Below, piece by piece: positions 41,756-50,253 of a DNA stretch of 64,000 bases (the stretch's first letter is position 1; each line of letters starts with the position of its first letter). Origin of the DNA: Streptomyces liangshanensis (GTDB lineage: Bacteria; Actinomycetota; Actinomycetes; Streptomycetales; Streptomycetaceae); contig NZ_CP050177.1 in the NCBI RefSeq assembly GCF_011694815.1, positions 372,001 through 436,000 on the forward strand. Reading direction: 5' to 3'. Under the pieces are notes generated by a model, which saw only the letters and a list, made by a program, of their open reading frames with translations, was not told the origin of the DNA and made no database searches. The translations under genes and the position numbers were made by a program.

Positions 41756-42369
41756 CAGGCCCCTGCCTTGTCGAGGGCGCTCTGGAGGGAGTCCTGGTAG
41801 CCCTTGCTGGTGTAGCTGGCACCGGAGACGGCGTCGATCCGCGCGCTCTGCGCGGTGACGGCCGCCTGGTTGAGCTTCGGTACGGCGTTGGCGGTGACGG
41901 ACTTGCTCTGCGCGTCGGATCCGGGCGCCTGGACCGCCGCCGCGCTGACGATCCGCGTGCCGCTGAGGGTCAACCGCACCTGGACCGGCCCGTACTGGGT
42001 GTCGACGGCGTCGCCGAGCACCGTCCGCTCACGCGGCGGCGCGGCCTTCGTCGGCCGGTTCGCGGCGGGGGCCTTCGAAGCGGGGGCGCCGGAGGTGTCG
42101 GCACCGGCCTCGTCGGCGGCGGAGTCGTCCGGAGCACCCGCCGCCGGGGCGTCGGCGGCCGGTACGTCGGCGGCCGGGGCGCCCTCCGACGGGGCACCGC
42201 CCGCCGTTCGCGGAGCCGCCGCCCCCGGAGCGGCCGCCCCGCCGGGCGGCACGGTGGCCACGGCCACCGACGACCCGCTGGGCTGCTTCAGCGCGAGCAG
42301 CAGGACAACGCCCGACGCCGTCGCGGCGACACCGATCATGATCCGCCGCAGCGGATGTCTCCTCTTCAC
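41755..42369 (-). CDS. FMN-binding domain protein (covalent flavin carrier), membrane-anchored or exported
   Basis: A 204-residue electron carrier. Residues ~8-28 form a hydrophobic segment after an Arg-rich N-terminus (KRRHPLRRIMIG), either a Tat-like signal or an anchor. An Ala/Pro-rich spacer (~30-105) follows. The FMN_bind domain (~110-204) ends in DAVSGASYTSKGY, where Thr187 is the expected flavinylation site. Start GTG at 42369. It lies 10 bp after the ferric-reductase-like gene and overlaps apbE by one base, so the three are surely co-transcribed. If exported by Tat, cytoplasmic flavinylation before export would be consistent with the signal-less ApbE. Confidence 0.88.
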   Translation of the reverse strand: MKRRHPLRRIMIGVAATASGVVLLLALKQPSGSSVAVATVPPGGAAAPGAAAPRTAGGAPSEGAPAADVPAADAPAAGAPDDSAADEAGADTSGAPASKAPAANRPTKAAPPRERTVLGDAVDTQYGPVQVRLTLSGTRIVSAAAVQAPGSDAQSKSVTANAVPKLNQAAVTAQSARIDAVSGASYTSKGYQDSLQSALDKAGA

Positions 42370-42379
42370 GGGGTGTGCC

Positions 42380-43747
42380 TCACATCTCGAAGGATTCGTG
42401 GTGGATGCGGCGGGCGGGCACGCCCGCCGCGCGCAGGGCCTCGTAGGACTGGCTGGCCAGCCCGGGGGGACCGCAGACGTAGACGTCGTGATCGTCGATG
42501 TCCGGCAGCAGTTCGCGCAGCCGCTGCGGGGTGATCTCGGGCCGGACGCCGTCGGGTCCGTTGACCGCGTACAGGAGCCGCGCGCCGCGCGCGGACGCGA
42601 TCCGCCGCAACTCGCCCCAGAGCGCGAGGTCTTCGGTCTTGCCGGCCCGGTAGAGCAGGGTCAGGTCGCCGGGTTCGCCGGGCAGGGTCTCGAACAGCGC
42701 CCGCATCGGGGTGATCCCGGCACCGCCCGCGATCATCAGCACCTTCTCCTGGCTGCGCCGGGCCGCCGTCATCGCGCCGTACGGACCCTCCGCCCAGACC
42801 CGGGTGCCGGGCCGCAGTCCGGCCACGGCCTCGCTGTGCTCGCCGTTGGCCTTGACGGTGATGCGCAGCAGGTCGGGGCGCGGCGGCGCGGACAGCGAGT
42901 ACGGGTTGGAGCTCCAGCGCAGTCCGTCCGTGAGGAACCGCCAGCGGAAGAACTGGCCCGGCTGGGCGCCGAGCCGGTGCAGCCGCCGCCCCGTGATCAG
43001 CACGGAGACCACGCCGGGTGATTCGTACACGGTCTTCTCGACCCTCATGCGGTGGCGCCGGTTGAGCCGGATCGGCGCGAGGACGCGGTACCAGAGCAGC
43101 AGCAGGCCGGCCGCGCCGTAGAGCACGTACCAGGCGGTACGGGCCATCGGGTTCGCCACGAACTCGGCGCCGGCGGCCAGTTGGTGCCAGAAGGTCAGGT
43201 AGACCGCCACGTAGGTGAGGAGGTGCAGGTAGTACCAGGTCTCGTAGCGCATCCTGCGCCGTACCGCCCGCGCCGAGACGAAGCCGATCAGGAGGAGGAT
43301 CGCGGTGCCGATGGTCGCCTCGACCATGCGCGGGAAGTCGAGGACGACGATGACGGTCTGTTCCACGAAGCCCGTGTTGGCCTGGACGGAGTAGCCGCCG
43401 ATGGTCAGCAGGAGGTGGGCGAGGACCAGACTGACCGCGTACCGGCCGCTCATCGCGTGCCAGCGGGTCACCCGGTCGGAGCCCACGCGCCGTTCCAGCG
43501 CGGGAACGCGGGCCATCAGCAGGATCACAATGGCGATCGTGTAGCCGCCGAGCAGTCCGGTGAGCCGGCCCGCTCCGATCAGCCACTCGGCCAGATCCAC
43601 GTGGACGACCGGGGTGTTCTGCCACCACAGCGCCATGACGGCCACGGCCCCGGCCCAGCACACCGCCAACAGGGTTCGCGCGCCCGACCGTTGAGGGCGT
43701 ATCGCGCGCATGGTCTGCCGTCGCGCGGCCCGGCCGTTGTGCATCAT
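42380..43747 (-). CDS. Ferric-reductase-like transmembrane protein with FAD/NAD(P)H reductase domain
   Basis: A 455-residue NADPH-oxidase-like protein. About six helices lie between residues 25 and 240, with pairs of His suited to two haems (WHAMSGRYAVSLVLAHLLL and YYLHLLTYVAVYLTFWH). The FAD domain (~255-350) has SNPYSLSA, and the NAD domain (~355-455) has GGAGITPMRAL and YVCGPPG. It would take electrons from NAD(P)H across the membrane to the FMN-binding protein encoded 10 bp downstream. The start is ATG 43747; a second ATG follows directly. Final acceptors (iron, quinone, oxygen) are unknown. Confidence 0.9.
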   Translation of the reverse strand: MMHNGRAARRQTMRAIRPQRSGARTLLAVCWAGAVAVMALWWQNTPVVHVDLAEWLIGAGRLTGLLGGYTIAIVILLMARVPALERRVGSDRVTRWHAMSGRYAVSLVLAHLLLTIGGYSVQANTGFVEQTVIVVLDFPRMVEATIGTAILLLIGFVSARAVRRRMRYETWYYLHLLTYVAVYLTFWHQLAAGAEFVANPMARTAWYVLYGAAGLLLLWYRVLAPIRLNRRHRMRVEKTVYESPGVVSVLITGRRLHRLGAQPGQFFRWRFLTDGLRWSSNPYSLSAPPRPDLLRITVKANGEHSEAVAGLRPGTRVWAEGPYGAMTAARRSQEKVLMIAGGAGITPMRALFETLPGEPGDLTLLYRAGKTEDLALWGELRRIASARGARLLYAVNGPDGVRPEITPQRLRELLPDIDDHDVYVCGPPGLASQSYEALRAAGVPARRIHHESFEM

Positions 43748-44000
43748 CGCCAAGGGAGTGCTCCTCGATTCGCCCGTGTGCCCGCCCATACGGATGTGAG
43801 GGGCGGCGAGTTCAATCGGAGCGCGCCCGGGGGCGGCGACCTGCCCGCCGGGCCGTTCTTCTGACGGCACCTGTACGGATATGCGGCCGTACGTTCTCCC
43901 GCGACGATCGACGGCGGCCGACAGCGGCAACGCGACGCGCGGGCGCGGGCGCGGTCCCCACCGTGGCGGCCGACACCCCGGTCAACCGGGGACAGCGGAA
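43748..44000. other. Intergenic stretch, nothing further assigned
   Basis: Upstream of the divergent ferric-reductase operon. I see no conserved ORF, strong promoter or repeat here. Confidence 0.5.
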
Positions 44001-44031
44001 AGCCCCGGACTCGAAGGACGAGTCCGGGGCT
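44001..44031. terminator. Perfect hairpin in a divergent intergenic region
   Basis: AGCCCCGGACTCG (44001-44013), loop AAGGA, CGAGTCCGGGGCT (44019-44031): a 13-bp perfect stem. The flanking protein genes point away from it, so it ends an unannotated transcript or acts as a structural element. Confidence 0.75.
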
Positions 44032-44048
44032 TCCCGGTGGAGCGCTGG

Positions 44049-44103
44049 GCAGGCCTTGCACCTGCATTTCCCCGCAGGAAGCGGGGCGTCTTTCCTTGGA
44101 CGA
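44049..44103. ncRNA. Candidate structured RNA next to the hairpin
   Basis: Within 55 bases two alternative or consecutive stems occur: GCAGG (44049-44053) with CCTGC (44061-44065), and CCCCGC (44070-44075) with GCGGGG (44081-44086). CGTC/GACG pairing follows. Read on the minus strand, this lies just before the perfect hairpin at 44001-44031, the order expected for a small RNA with its terminator. No tRNA T-arm is present and no known family is recognised. Confidence 0.3.
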
Positions 44104-44362
44104 CCAACGCCGGGCCCGTTGACCGGAGTTCCGGTCGCGAGCACATGATCAATATAACGTACGGACCCGGCGCTCCGCACCTCGGCGGCGGCCCCGCCGA
44201 CGCCTCCGCCGCACCCCGCACCGAGGTCCGGAATCGGCCAACTCCCCCACATCGGGACAGAAGTGATCCGCGCGGGCCGGTGGATACGGGACAGTATGAG
44301 CCGTGATCACTAGGGGTGTCCGTCCGCACACGGAGGGACGTCATCAGGGGAGGACCGCAGTC

Positions 44363-46603
44363 GTGGAAGGCGCTTTCGGGGCCGCGTTGAAGAAGCGGCG
44401 TGAGGCGAGGGGGCTGACGCTCCGGGAGCTCTCCGCTCTCGTGTCGTACAGCGCCGGGTGGCTGAGCAGGATCCAGGCCGGGAAGGCGATGCCGACGGCG
44501 GCGCTCGCGCGGGCGTGCGACGAGGCGCTGGAGACGTCGGGCGAGCTGGTCGCGCTGGCGCGGACGGAGCTGGACGGCGTTCCGCGTCCGGAGCAACTGC
44601 CCATGACCACCACGGGGTTCACCGGGCGGGAGGCGGCGCTCGCCGCGCTGGACGGGACACTGCGGCGCGCCAGGGCGGCGGGCGCGCCGCTGGCGGTCGC
44701 GGTGGACGGCTCGCCCGGGGTGGGGAAGACGGCCCTGGTGGTGCACTGGGCGAGGAGCATCGCCGGGCGGTTCCCCGACGGCACGCTCTTCGCGGACCTG
44801 CGGGGCCACTCCGACCGCGAACCGGCCGATCCGCGGCTGGTACTGGGCGCGTTCCTGGCGGCGCTCGGCGCGGAGGGCTTCCCGGAGAGCGTGGAGGACC
44901 GGGCGGGGCTGTTCCGTACGGTGGTCGCGCAGCGGTCCCTGCTGATCGTCCTCGACAACGCGCGGGACCTGCGGCAGATCGAGTCGTTGCTGCCGGGGGC
45001 CGCGTCCTGCGGGCTGATCGTCACCAGCAGGCGCCGGCTGACGGGCCTGTCGGTGGTGACCGGCGCGGAGCGGGTCTCGCTGGAGCCGATGACACCGGCG
45101 GAGTCGGCGGGTCTGTTGCGCGCGGTGGTGGGCGAGCGGCGGATGGCGGCGGAACCGGACTCGGCGCGGGCGCTCGCCGAGCGGTGCGCCCACCTTCCGC
45201 TGGCGCTGCGGCTGGCCGCCGAGCAGCTGGCGACGCATCCGCACCGGCCGCTCGCGCAGACCGTGGAGGAGCTGGCGGAGGCGCCCCTCAGCGCGCTGGC
45301 CGACCACGACCGGTCGCCGCTGGCGGTCCGCCGGGCCTTCGACCTGTCCTACGACGGGCTGGGCCCGGAGACCGCGGGGATGTTCCGGCTGCTGGCGATG
45401 GCGCCGGGGGCCCGGATCAGCGGGGCGATGATGGCCGCGGTGTCGGGGTACTCACGGGCGCGCACGCGGCGGCTCCTGGACGAGCTGGTGGCGCTGCACC
45501 TGCTCCAGGAGACCGGGCCCGACCTGTACTGGACCCACGATCTGCTGCGCGAGTACGCGGCCGAGCAGGCGGAGGCGCACCAGCTGCCGGGCGAGGTCCG
45601 GGCGGCCGCGGACCGGCTGACCTCCTGGTACCTGCACACGGCCGACGCGGCGAACGCGGCGCTCGCGCCGTACCGGTGGGTGCCCTCCCTGGGCAGTCCG
45701 CCGGCCGGGGTGGAGCCGCTGGTCTTCGCCGGCCCCGGCGCCGCGGCGGCCGCCGCGCGGTGGCTGGACGGCCTCGGCCGCCAGGACCTGGTGGCGGTGG
45801 TGGAGCTGGCCGAGGCGCACCGGCTCCCGGCGGCGTGGCAGGTGTGCGTACGGATGTGGAACTGGCTGCTCCTGCGCAAGCCGTGGGACATCTGGATCGC
45901 GAGCCATCTGGCGGGGCTGCGGGCGGCGACGGCGTACGGGAACCGGGACGACAAGGCGTGGGTGTCCGTCAACCTCGGCGACGCCTACCGCCAGCGGGGC
46001 GACTTCGCGCTCGCGCGCCGCCATACGACGAACGCGCTCGAACTGCGGCAGCGGGCCGGCGACACGCTCGGGGAGGCGTGGGCGTACGCGTCCCTGGGGC
46101 TGACCGCCGCCGACCAGGACGATCCGGACGCCTACCACCACTTCGCGGACGCCCTGATCCGGTTCCGCGAGGCGAAGGACGCGCACGGCGAGGCGGTGGC
46201 CCTCTGCAACGGGGCCGCGGCGGCGGGGCGCCTCGGCAGGAACGCCGAGTGCGACGACGGGTTCCGCGAGAGCCTGGCGATCTTCCGGGCGCTGGGCGAC
46301 CTGTACGGGGAGGGCATGCTCTGGGACCGGCGGGCGGCGCTCGCCCTGCACCGGGGGGACCCCGAGCAGGCGGCGGGCTATCTCCAGGTGGCGGTCACCC
46401 GGCACCGCGACGGCGGCAACCTCTGGCCGGAGGCGGACACCCTGCACCGGTACGCCGACCTCCTGACCCGTACGGACCGCCACGAGGAGGCCGCCGCGGC
46501 CCGTCAGCGGGCCGGTGACCTGTTCCGGGACCTGGGCGACCCCCGCGCGCACACGCTGCTCCCCGAGGCCGGGCGGCGCGGCGCCGTACCGGAAGGGCGA
46601 TGA
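44363..46603 (+). CDS. XRE-type regulator with NB-ARC ATPase and TPR domains (AfsR-like architecture)
   Basis: A 746-residue STAND-type protein. Residues ~5-60 are an HTH (KKRREARGLTLRELSALVSY). NB-ARC follows with Walker A VDGSPGVGKTALV (~114-126), Walker B SLLIVLDNA (~192-200) and a winged-helix region containing AFDLSYDGLGPE. The C-terminal ~230 residues are TPR-like (RQRGDFALARRHTTNALE, GEAWAYASLGL). Such proteins act as ATP-dependent transcription switches; the AfsR SARP domain is replaced here by an XRE HTH. Start GTG 44363 with GGAGG nine bases upstream. No target is evident from context. Confidence 0.88.
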   Translation: MEGAFGAALKKRREARGLTLRELSALVSYSAGWLSRIQAGKAMPTAALARACDEALETSGELVALARTELDGVPRPEQLPMTTTGFTGREAALAALDGTLRRARAAGAPLAVAVDGSPGVGKTALVVHWARSIAGRFPDGTLFADLRGHSDREPADPRLVLGAFLAALGAEGFPESVEDRAGLFRTVVAQRSLLIVLDNARDLRQIESLLPGAASCGLIVTSRRRLTGLSVVTGAERVSLEPMTPAESAGLLRAVVGERRMAAEPDSARALAERCAHLPLALRLAAEQLATHPHRPLAQTVEELAEAPLSALADHDRSPLAVRRAFDLSYDGLGPETAGMFRLLAMAPGARISGAMMAAVSGYSRARTRRLLDELVALHLLQETGPDLYWTHDLLREYAAEQAEAHQLPGEVRAAADRLTSWYLHTADAANAALAPYRWVPSLGSPPAGVEPLVFAGPGAAAAAARWLDGLGRQDLVAVVELAEAHRLPAAWQVCVRMWNWLLLRKPWDIWIASHLAGLRAATAYGNRDDKAWVSVNLGDAYRQRGDFALARRHTTNALELRQRAGDTLGEAWAYASLGLTAADQDDPDAYHHFADALIRFREAKDAHGEAVALCNGAAAAGRLGRNAECDDGFRESLAIFRALGDLYGEGMLWDRRAALALHRGDPEQAAGYLQVAVTRHRDGGNLWPEADTLHRYADLLTRTDRHEEAAAARQRAGDLFRDLGDPRAHTLLPEAGRRGAVPEGR

Positions 46604-46726
46604 CACCGGGCCTCGCGGCGGCGGAGGTACGAGGGGGCGGAGGTACGGGGGCCGCCCTCCGGCCGGGAGCACGGTACCGGCGGTTCCGCAGTTGAGGTCG
46701 GGGCGTCCAGGCAGCACCCTTGGCGT

Positions 46727-49069
46727 ATGGACCATGGTGGCGCCGCCGCGATCATCGATCCCCACGGCACCGTGACCGGGTGGAGCGAGGGGGCGCGGTC
46801 GCTCACGGGCTATTCGGCCCAGGAGGCCGTGGGGCGGCCCGCCAGGGAGCTGCTCGCGCAGGACGCTCCGGCGGCCGTGGTGGCCGCGCTGACCGGCCGT
46901 GTCGTCCTGCGCCACCGGGACGGTCACGCGCTGCCACTGACCCTCACCGCCTCCCCCGTGACCGGCGCGGCCGGGGAACCGCTGGGATTCCTCGTCGGGG
47001 GCGCGCCGGCGGGCGGTCCCGAGCCCCCACTGGCCGTCGGTACCGTCGAGCAGGCGTCCGTCATCATCACCGTGTTCGACAGGGATCAGCGCTACGTCCT
47101 CGCGAACGCCACGGCCTGCCGGATCCTGGGGGTCCCCGAGCACGAGGTGGTGGGGCGCCTCGCCGCCGACGTCATACCGGAGGACGGGGGCGGCAGGGAG
47201 CTGACAGAGCACCTGGCCGAGGTGATCCGTACCGGCGAGCCGGACCAGTACGACGTCGAAGTCCCCGCGCCGGCCGACGGGCGGGAGCGGGCCTGGACGA
47301 TCTACCTGTGGCCGGTCCTGGACGCCGACGGCCGGGTGTCGGTGGTGGGCCTGGTCGCGTTCGACCGCACCGAGCAGCGCGGGCTGCGCCGGCGGGTGTC
47401 CCTGCTGAACGAGGCGGCGACCCGGATCGGCACCACCCTGGACGTGGTGCGCACCGCCGAGGAGCTGACGACGCTGGTGGTGCCCCGGTTCGCGGACTTC
47501 GCCAGCGTGGACCTGCTGCACTGGGTGCTCGGCCCGGGCGATCCGTCGTCGCCGGCCGCCGACGGGGTGACGCTGCGGCGCGCCGCGTACACGTCGAGTG
47601 TGAGGAACGCGCCGCCGCCGGGCCTCAAGCTGGGTGCGCCGAGCGTGCACCCCGCGTTCTCCCCCACGGCGCGGGCGATCGCGGAGGGGCGGGTGACGCG
47701 GGTGAACGCGGGGGATCCGGAGTTCGCCCGGTGGATCGCGGACAGCGACCGGCGCTACCCGAGCGGGAGCGACTTCCGCGCCCGGATCCGCTCGCTGCTG
47801 GCCGTGCCCCTGCGGGCCCGGGGCACCACGCTGGGCGTCGCGATCTTCTCCCGCCTCACCCACCCCGACGAGTACACCGACGGCGACATGGGCCTCGCGG
47901 AGGAGCTGGCGAGCCGGGCGGCGCTCAGCGTGGACAACGCGCTGCGCTACTCCCGGGAGCGCGCGACCGCCCTGACCCTCCAGCAGAGCCTGCTCCCCAA
48001 GGCGCCGCGCGCCCAGGCGGCGGTCACGGTCGCGCACCGCTATCTGCCCTCCCGGTCCGCGGCGGGCATCGGCGGCGACTGGTTCGACGTCATCCCGCTC
48101 TCCGGGAGCCGGGTCGCCCTGGTCGTCGGTGACGTCGTCGGGCACGGGATCCAGTCCTCCGCGACGATGGGGCGCCTGCGCACCGCCGTACGGACCCTCG
48201 CGGACGTCGACCTGCCGCCGGACGAGCTGCTCACCCATCTCGACGACCTCGTCACCCACCTGGCCGCCGACGAGCACAACGCCGAGATCGCCGAGCTGGG
48301 CGCGACCTGCCTCTACGCCGTCTACGACCCGGTGGCCCGGCGTCTGACCATGGCCTCGGCGGGGCATCCGCCGCCCGTCGTCGTGCGGCCGGGCCGCGCC
48401 GGACGCGTCGTCCAGGTCGCGACGGGCCCTCCCCTCGGCATCGGCGGCCTGCCGTTCGAGTCGACGGAACTGCTCCTTCCCGAGGGCTCGCTCCTCGCCC
48501 TGTACACGGACGGGCTCATCGAGGGCCCCGACCGTGACATCGACGAGGCCACCGCCCAGCTGTCGGCGGCGCTGTCGGCCCCGGCCGACGACCTGGACGC
48601 CGTCTGCGACACCGTCCTGCGCACCGTGCTACCCGAGCGGCCCGGCGACGACGTGGTCGTACTCCTGGCCAGGACGCATGCGCTGGGTACGGACCGGGTC
48701 GCGACCTGGGAGATCCCGGCCGAGCCCGCCAGCGTGGCGACGGCCCGGCAGGCGGCGACCGAGCAGCTGGCCGCCTGGGGGCTGACCGCGGCCTCCTTCA
48801 TCACCGAGCTGGTGGTCAGCGAACTGGTCACGAACGCCATCCGCTACGGCGAACCGCCCATCCGGCTGCGGCTCATCCGGGACCACACCCTCATCTGCGA
48901 GGTGTCCGACGCCAGTTCGACGTCGCCGCATCTGCGGCGCGCCCACGCCTACGACGAGGGCGGCCGGGGGCTGCTGCTGGTCGCGCAGCTGACGCGGCGG
49001 TGGGGCAGCCGGCAGACGGGCGGCGGCAAGACCATCTGGGCGGAACAGGTGCTGCCGCCTCCCGACTGA
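46727..49069 (+). CDS. SpoIIE-type PP2C phosphatase with PAS, GAF and HATPase domains
   Basis: A 780-residue paralogue of the protein at 23358-25796. Two PAS regions (~5-80, IIDPHGTVTGWSEGARSLTG, and ~105-215), a GAF domain (~230-415), the SpoIIE phosphatase (~425-650: GGDWFDVIPL, VVGDVVGHG, GATCLYAVYDP, YTDGLIEGPD, DDVVVLLA) and a HATPase (~660-775: ELVVSELVTNAIRYG, DEGGRGLLLVAQ). It probably both phosphorylates and dephosphorylates anti-anti-sigma partners. The ATG at 46727 has no Shine-Dalgarno sequence. It follows the NB-ARC gene by 123 bp on the same strand. Confidence 0.92.
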   Translation: MDHGGAAAIIDPHGTVTGWSEGARSLTGYSAQEAVGRPARELLAQDAPAAVVAALTGRVVLRHRDGHALPLTLTASPVTGAAGEPLGFLVGGAPAGGPEPPLAVGTVEQASVIITVFDRDQRYVLANATACRILGVPEHEVVGRLAADVIPEDGGGRELTEHLAEVIRTGEPDQYDVEVPAPADGRERAWTIYLWPVLDADGRVSVVGLVAFDRTEQRGLRRRVSLLNEAATRIGTTLDVVRTAEELTTLVVPRFADFASVDLLHWVLGPGDPSSPAADGVTLRRAAYTSSVRNAPPPGLKLGAPSVHPAFSPTARAIAEGRVTRVNAGDPEFARWIADSDRRYPSGSDFRARIRSLLAVPLRARGTTLGVAIFSRLTHPDEYTDGDMGLAEELASRAALSVDNALRYSRERATALTLQQSLLPKAPRAQAAVTVAHRYLPSRSAAGIGGDWFDVIPLSGSRVALVVGDVVGHGIQSSATMGRLRTAVRTLADVDLPPDELLTHLDDLVTHLAADEHNAEIAELGATCLYAVYDPVARRLTMASAGHPPPVVVRPGRAGRVVQVATGPPLGIGGLPFESTELLLPEGSLLALYTDGLIEGPDRDIDEATAQLSAALSAPADDLDAVCDTVLRTVLPERPGDDVVVLLARTHALGTDRVATWEIPAEPASVATARQAATEQLAAWGLTAASFITELVVSELVTNAIRYGEPPIRLRLIRDHTLICEVSDASSTSPHLRRAHAYDEGGRGLLLVAQLTRRWGSRQTGGGKTIWAEQVLPPPD

Positions 49070-49072
49070 ACG

Positions 49073-49136
49073 CGGTGTGCCCGTCGAGCGGTGTGTCCGT
49101 CGAGCGGTGTGTCCGTCGAGCGGTGTGTCCGTACGG
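49073..49136. repeat. Four tandem copies of a 16-bp unit
   Basis: CGGTGTGCCCGTCGAG, then CGGTGTGTCCGTCGAG twice, then CGGTGTGTCCGTACGG. The array starts directly after the SpoIIE stop codon and before the convergent LacI gene. Confidence 0.85.
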
Positions 49137-49161
49137 CGCGGCGGCCCGGCGGCCCGTACGG

Positions 49162-50184
49162 TCAGCGGCCCAGGTACCGGGTCGAGCCGCGTACCACCAG
49201 CTCCGGCCGGAGCACGACGGACCGGTGGGTGTGGGGGCCCCGGTCCGGCTCGGTCTCGTCGAGCAGCATCTCCGCGGCGGTACGGCCCATCCGCTCGGCC
49301 GGCTGCCGTACGGAGGTGAGCGGGACCACCGCGGCCGCCGCGAACTCGATGTCGTCGTACCCCACGATCGAGACGTCGCCCGGGACGTTGACCCCCGCCC
49401 CGTACATCGCCTGGAGCACCCCCAGCGCCAGCAGGTCGTTGGCGCAGAACACGGCGGTCGGCCGCGCCGCGAGCCCCAGCAGCCGCGCCCCCGCGTCGAT
49501 CCCCGACGCCACGTCGAGGCGGGCCGTCTCCAGATGGCCCAACGCCGCCTCGGGCAGGCCCGCTTCACGCAGGGCGGCGAGCGCGCCGGTGCGGCGGTCC
49601 CGGCACTGCGGGAGGTCCATGGGGCCGCTGACGTACGTCACCGAGCGGTGGCCGGCGGCCAGCAGGTGCCGGACCGCGAGCGCCCCGCCGGTCACGTCGT
49701 CGACCGAGACCGAACAGCCCTCGGCGGTCGGCACGGCGCGGTCGACGTGCACGAACGGGATGTTCTGGCGGGCGAAGTCCCTTACGTTGCGCCCGGTGGC
49801 GTCGGCCGGGGTCAGCAGCACCCCGCGCACCCGCTGCTCGGCGAAGAGCGACAGGTACTCCGCCTCCTCGGAGGCGCTGCCCGCGCTGTTGCAGAGCATC
49901 ACCCCGAGCCCCGCCTCCCGCGCGGCGCGCTCCGCGCCCTTGGCGACGGCGACGAAGAACGGGTTGGCCATGTCGAGCACGAGGACCGCCAGTATCCGGC
50001 TGGTCCCGACCCTGAGCTGCCGGGCGGTCTCGCTGCGGACGAAGCCGAGTTCGTCGATGACCGCCCGGACCCGTACCCGGGTCGGTTCCGACACCTTCTC
50101 GGGCCGGTTGAGGACGTTCGACACCGTACCGACCGAGACCCCGGCCCGCCGGGCCACGTCCTTGATGCCTACGGTCCGGTCCAC
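49162..50184 (-). CDS. LacI-family repressor of the rhamnose operon
   Basis: A 340-residue repressor. The N-terminal HTH is IKDVARRAGVSVGTVSNVLN (~7-26) with the hinge PEKVSEPTRVRV. Residues ~60-335 form a periplasmic-binding-protein-like sugar domain (LVLDMANPFFVAVAKGAERA, GVLLTPAD, VSIVGYDDIEFAAAAVVPLTS). It is the last gene after rhaI, the aldolase/dehydrogenase and rhaB, all on the same strand with gaps of 52-69 bp. TGAAA-type operator sites upstream of the operon are the likely targets, with L-rhamnose or a derivative as inducer. Start GTG 50184. Confidence 0.9.
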   Translation of the reverse strand: MDRTVGIKDVARRAGVSVGTVSNVLNRPEKVSEPTRVRVRAVIDELGFVRSETARQLRVGTSRILAVLVLDMANPFFVAVAKGAERAAREAGLGVMLCNSAGSASEEAEYLSLFAEQRVRGVLLTPADATGRNVRDFARQNIPFVHVDRAVPTAEGCSVSVDDVTGGALAVRHLLAAGHRSVTYVSGPMDLPQCRDRRTGALAALREAGLPEAALGHLETARLDVASGIDAGARLLGLAARPTAVFCANDLLALGVLQAMYGAGVNVPGDVSIVGYDDIEFAAAAVVPLTSVRQPAERMGRTAAEMLLDETEPDRGPHTHRSVVLRPELVVRGSTRYLGR

Positions 50185-50253
50185 GTGTCCTGTCCTGTGC
50201 GTCTCGTCGGAACCCGGCCGTGTCCCGTCGGAACCCCGGCCGGACCTCGCATC

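Noticed and set aside
44031..44103. Possible tRNA
   Set aside because: Two 5-bp stems with 7-8-base loops occur, but there is no GTTCRA T-loop, no acceptor stem and no U33, so the cloverleaf fails.
44363..46603. Phage-defence STAND protein
   Set aside because: The XRE HTH with NB-ARC and TPR fits an AfsR-like regulator, and no effector domain or defence neighbours are present.
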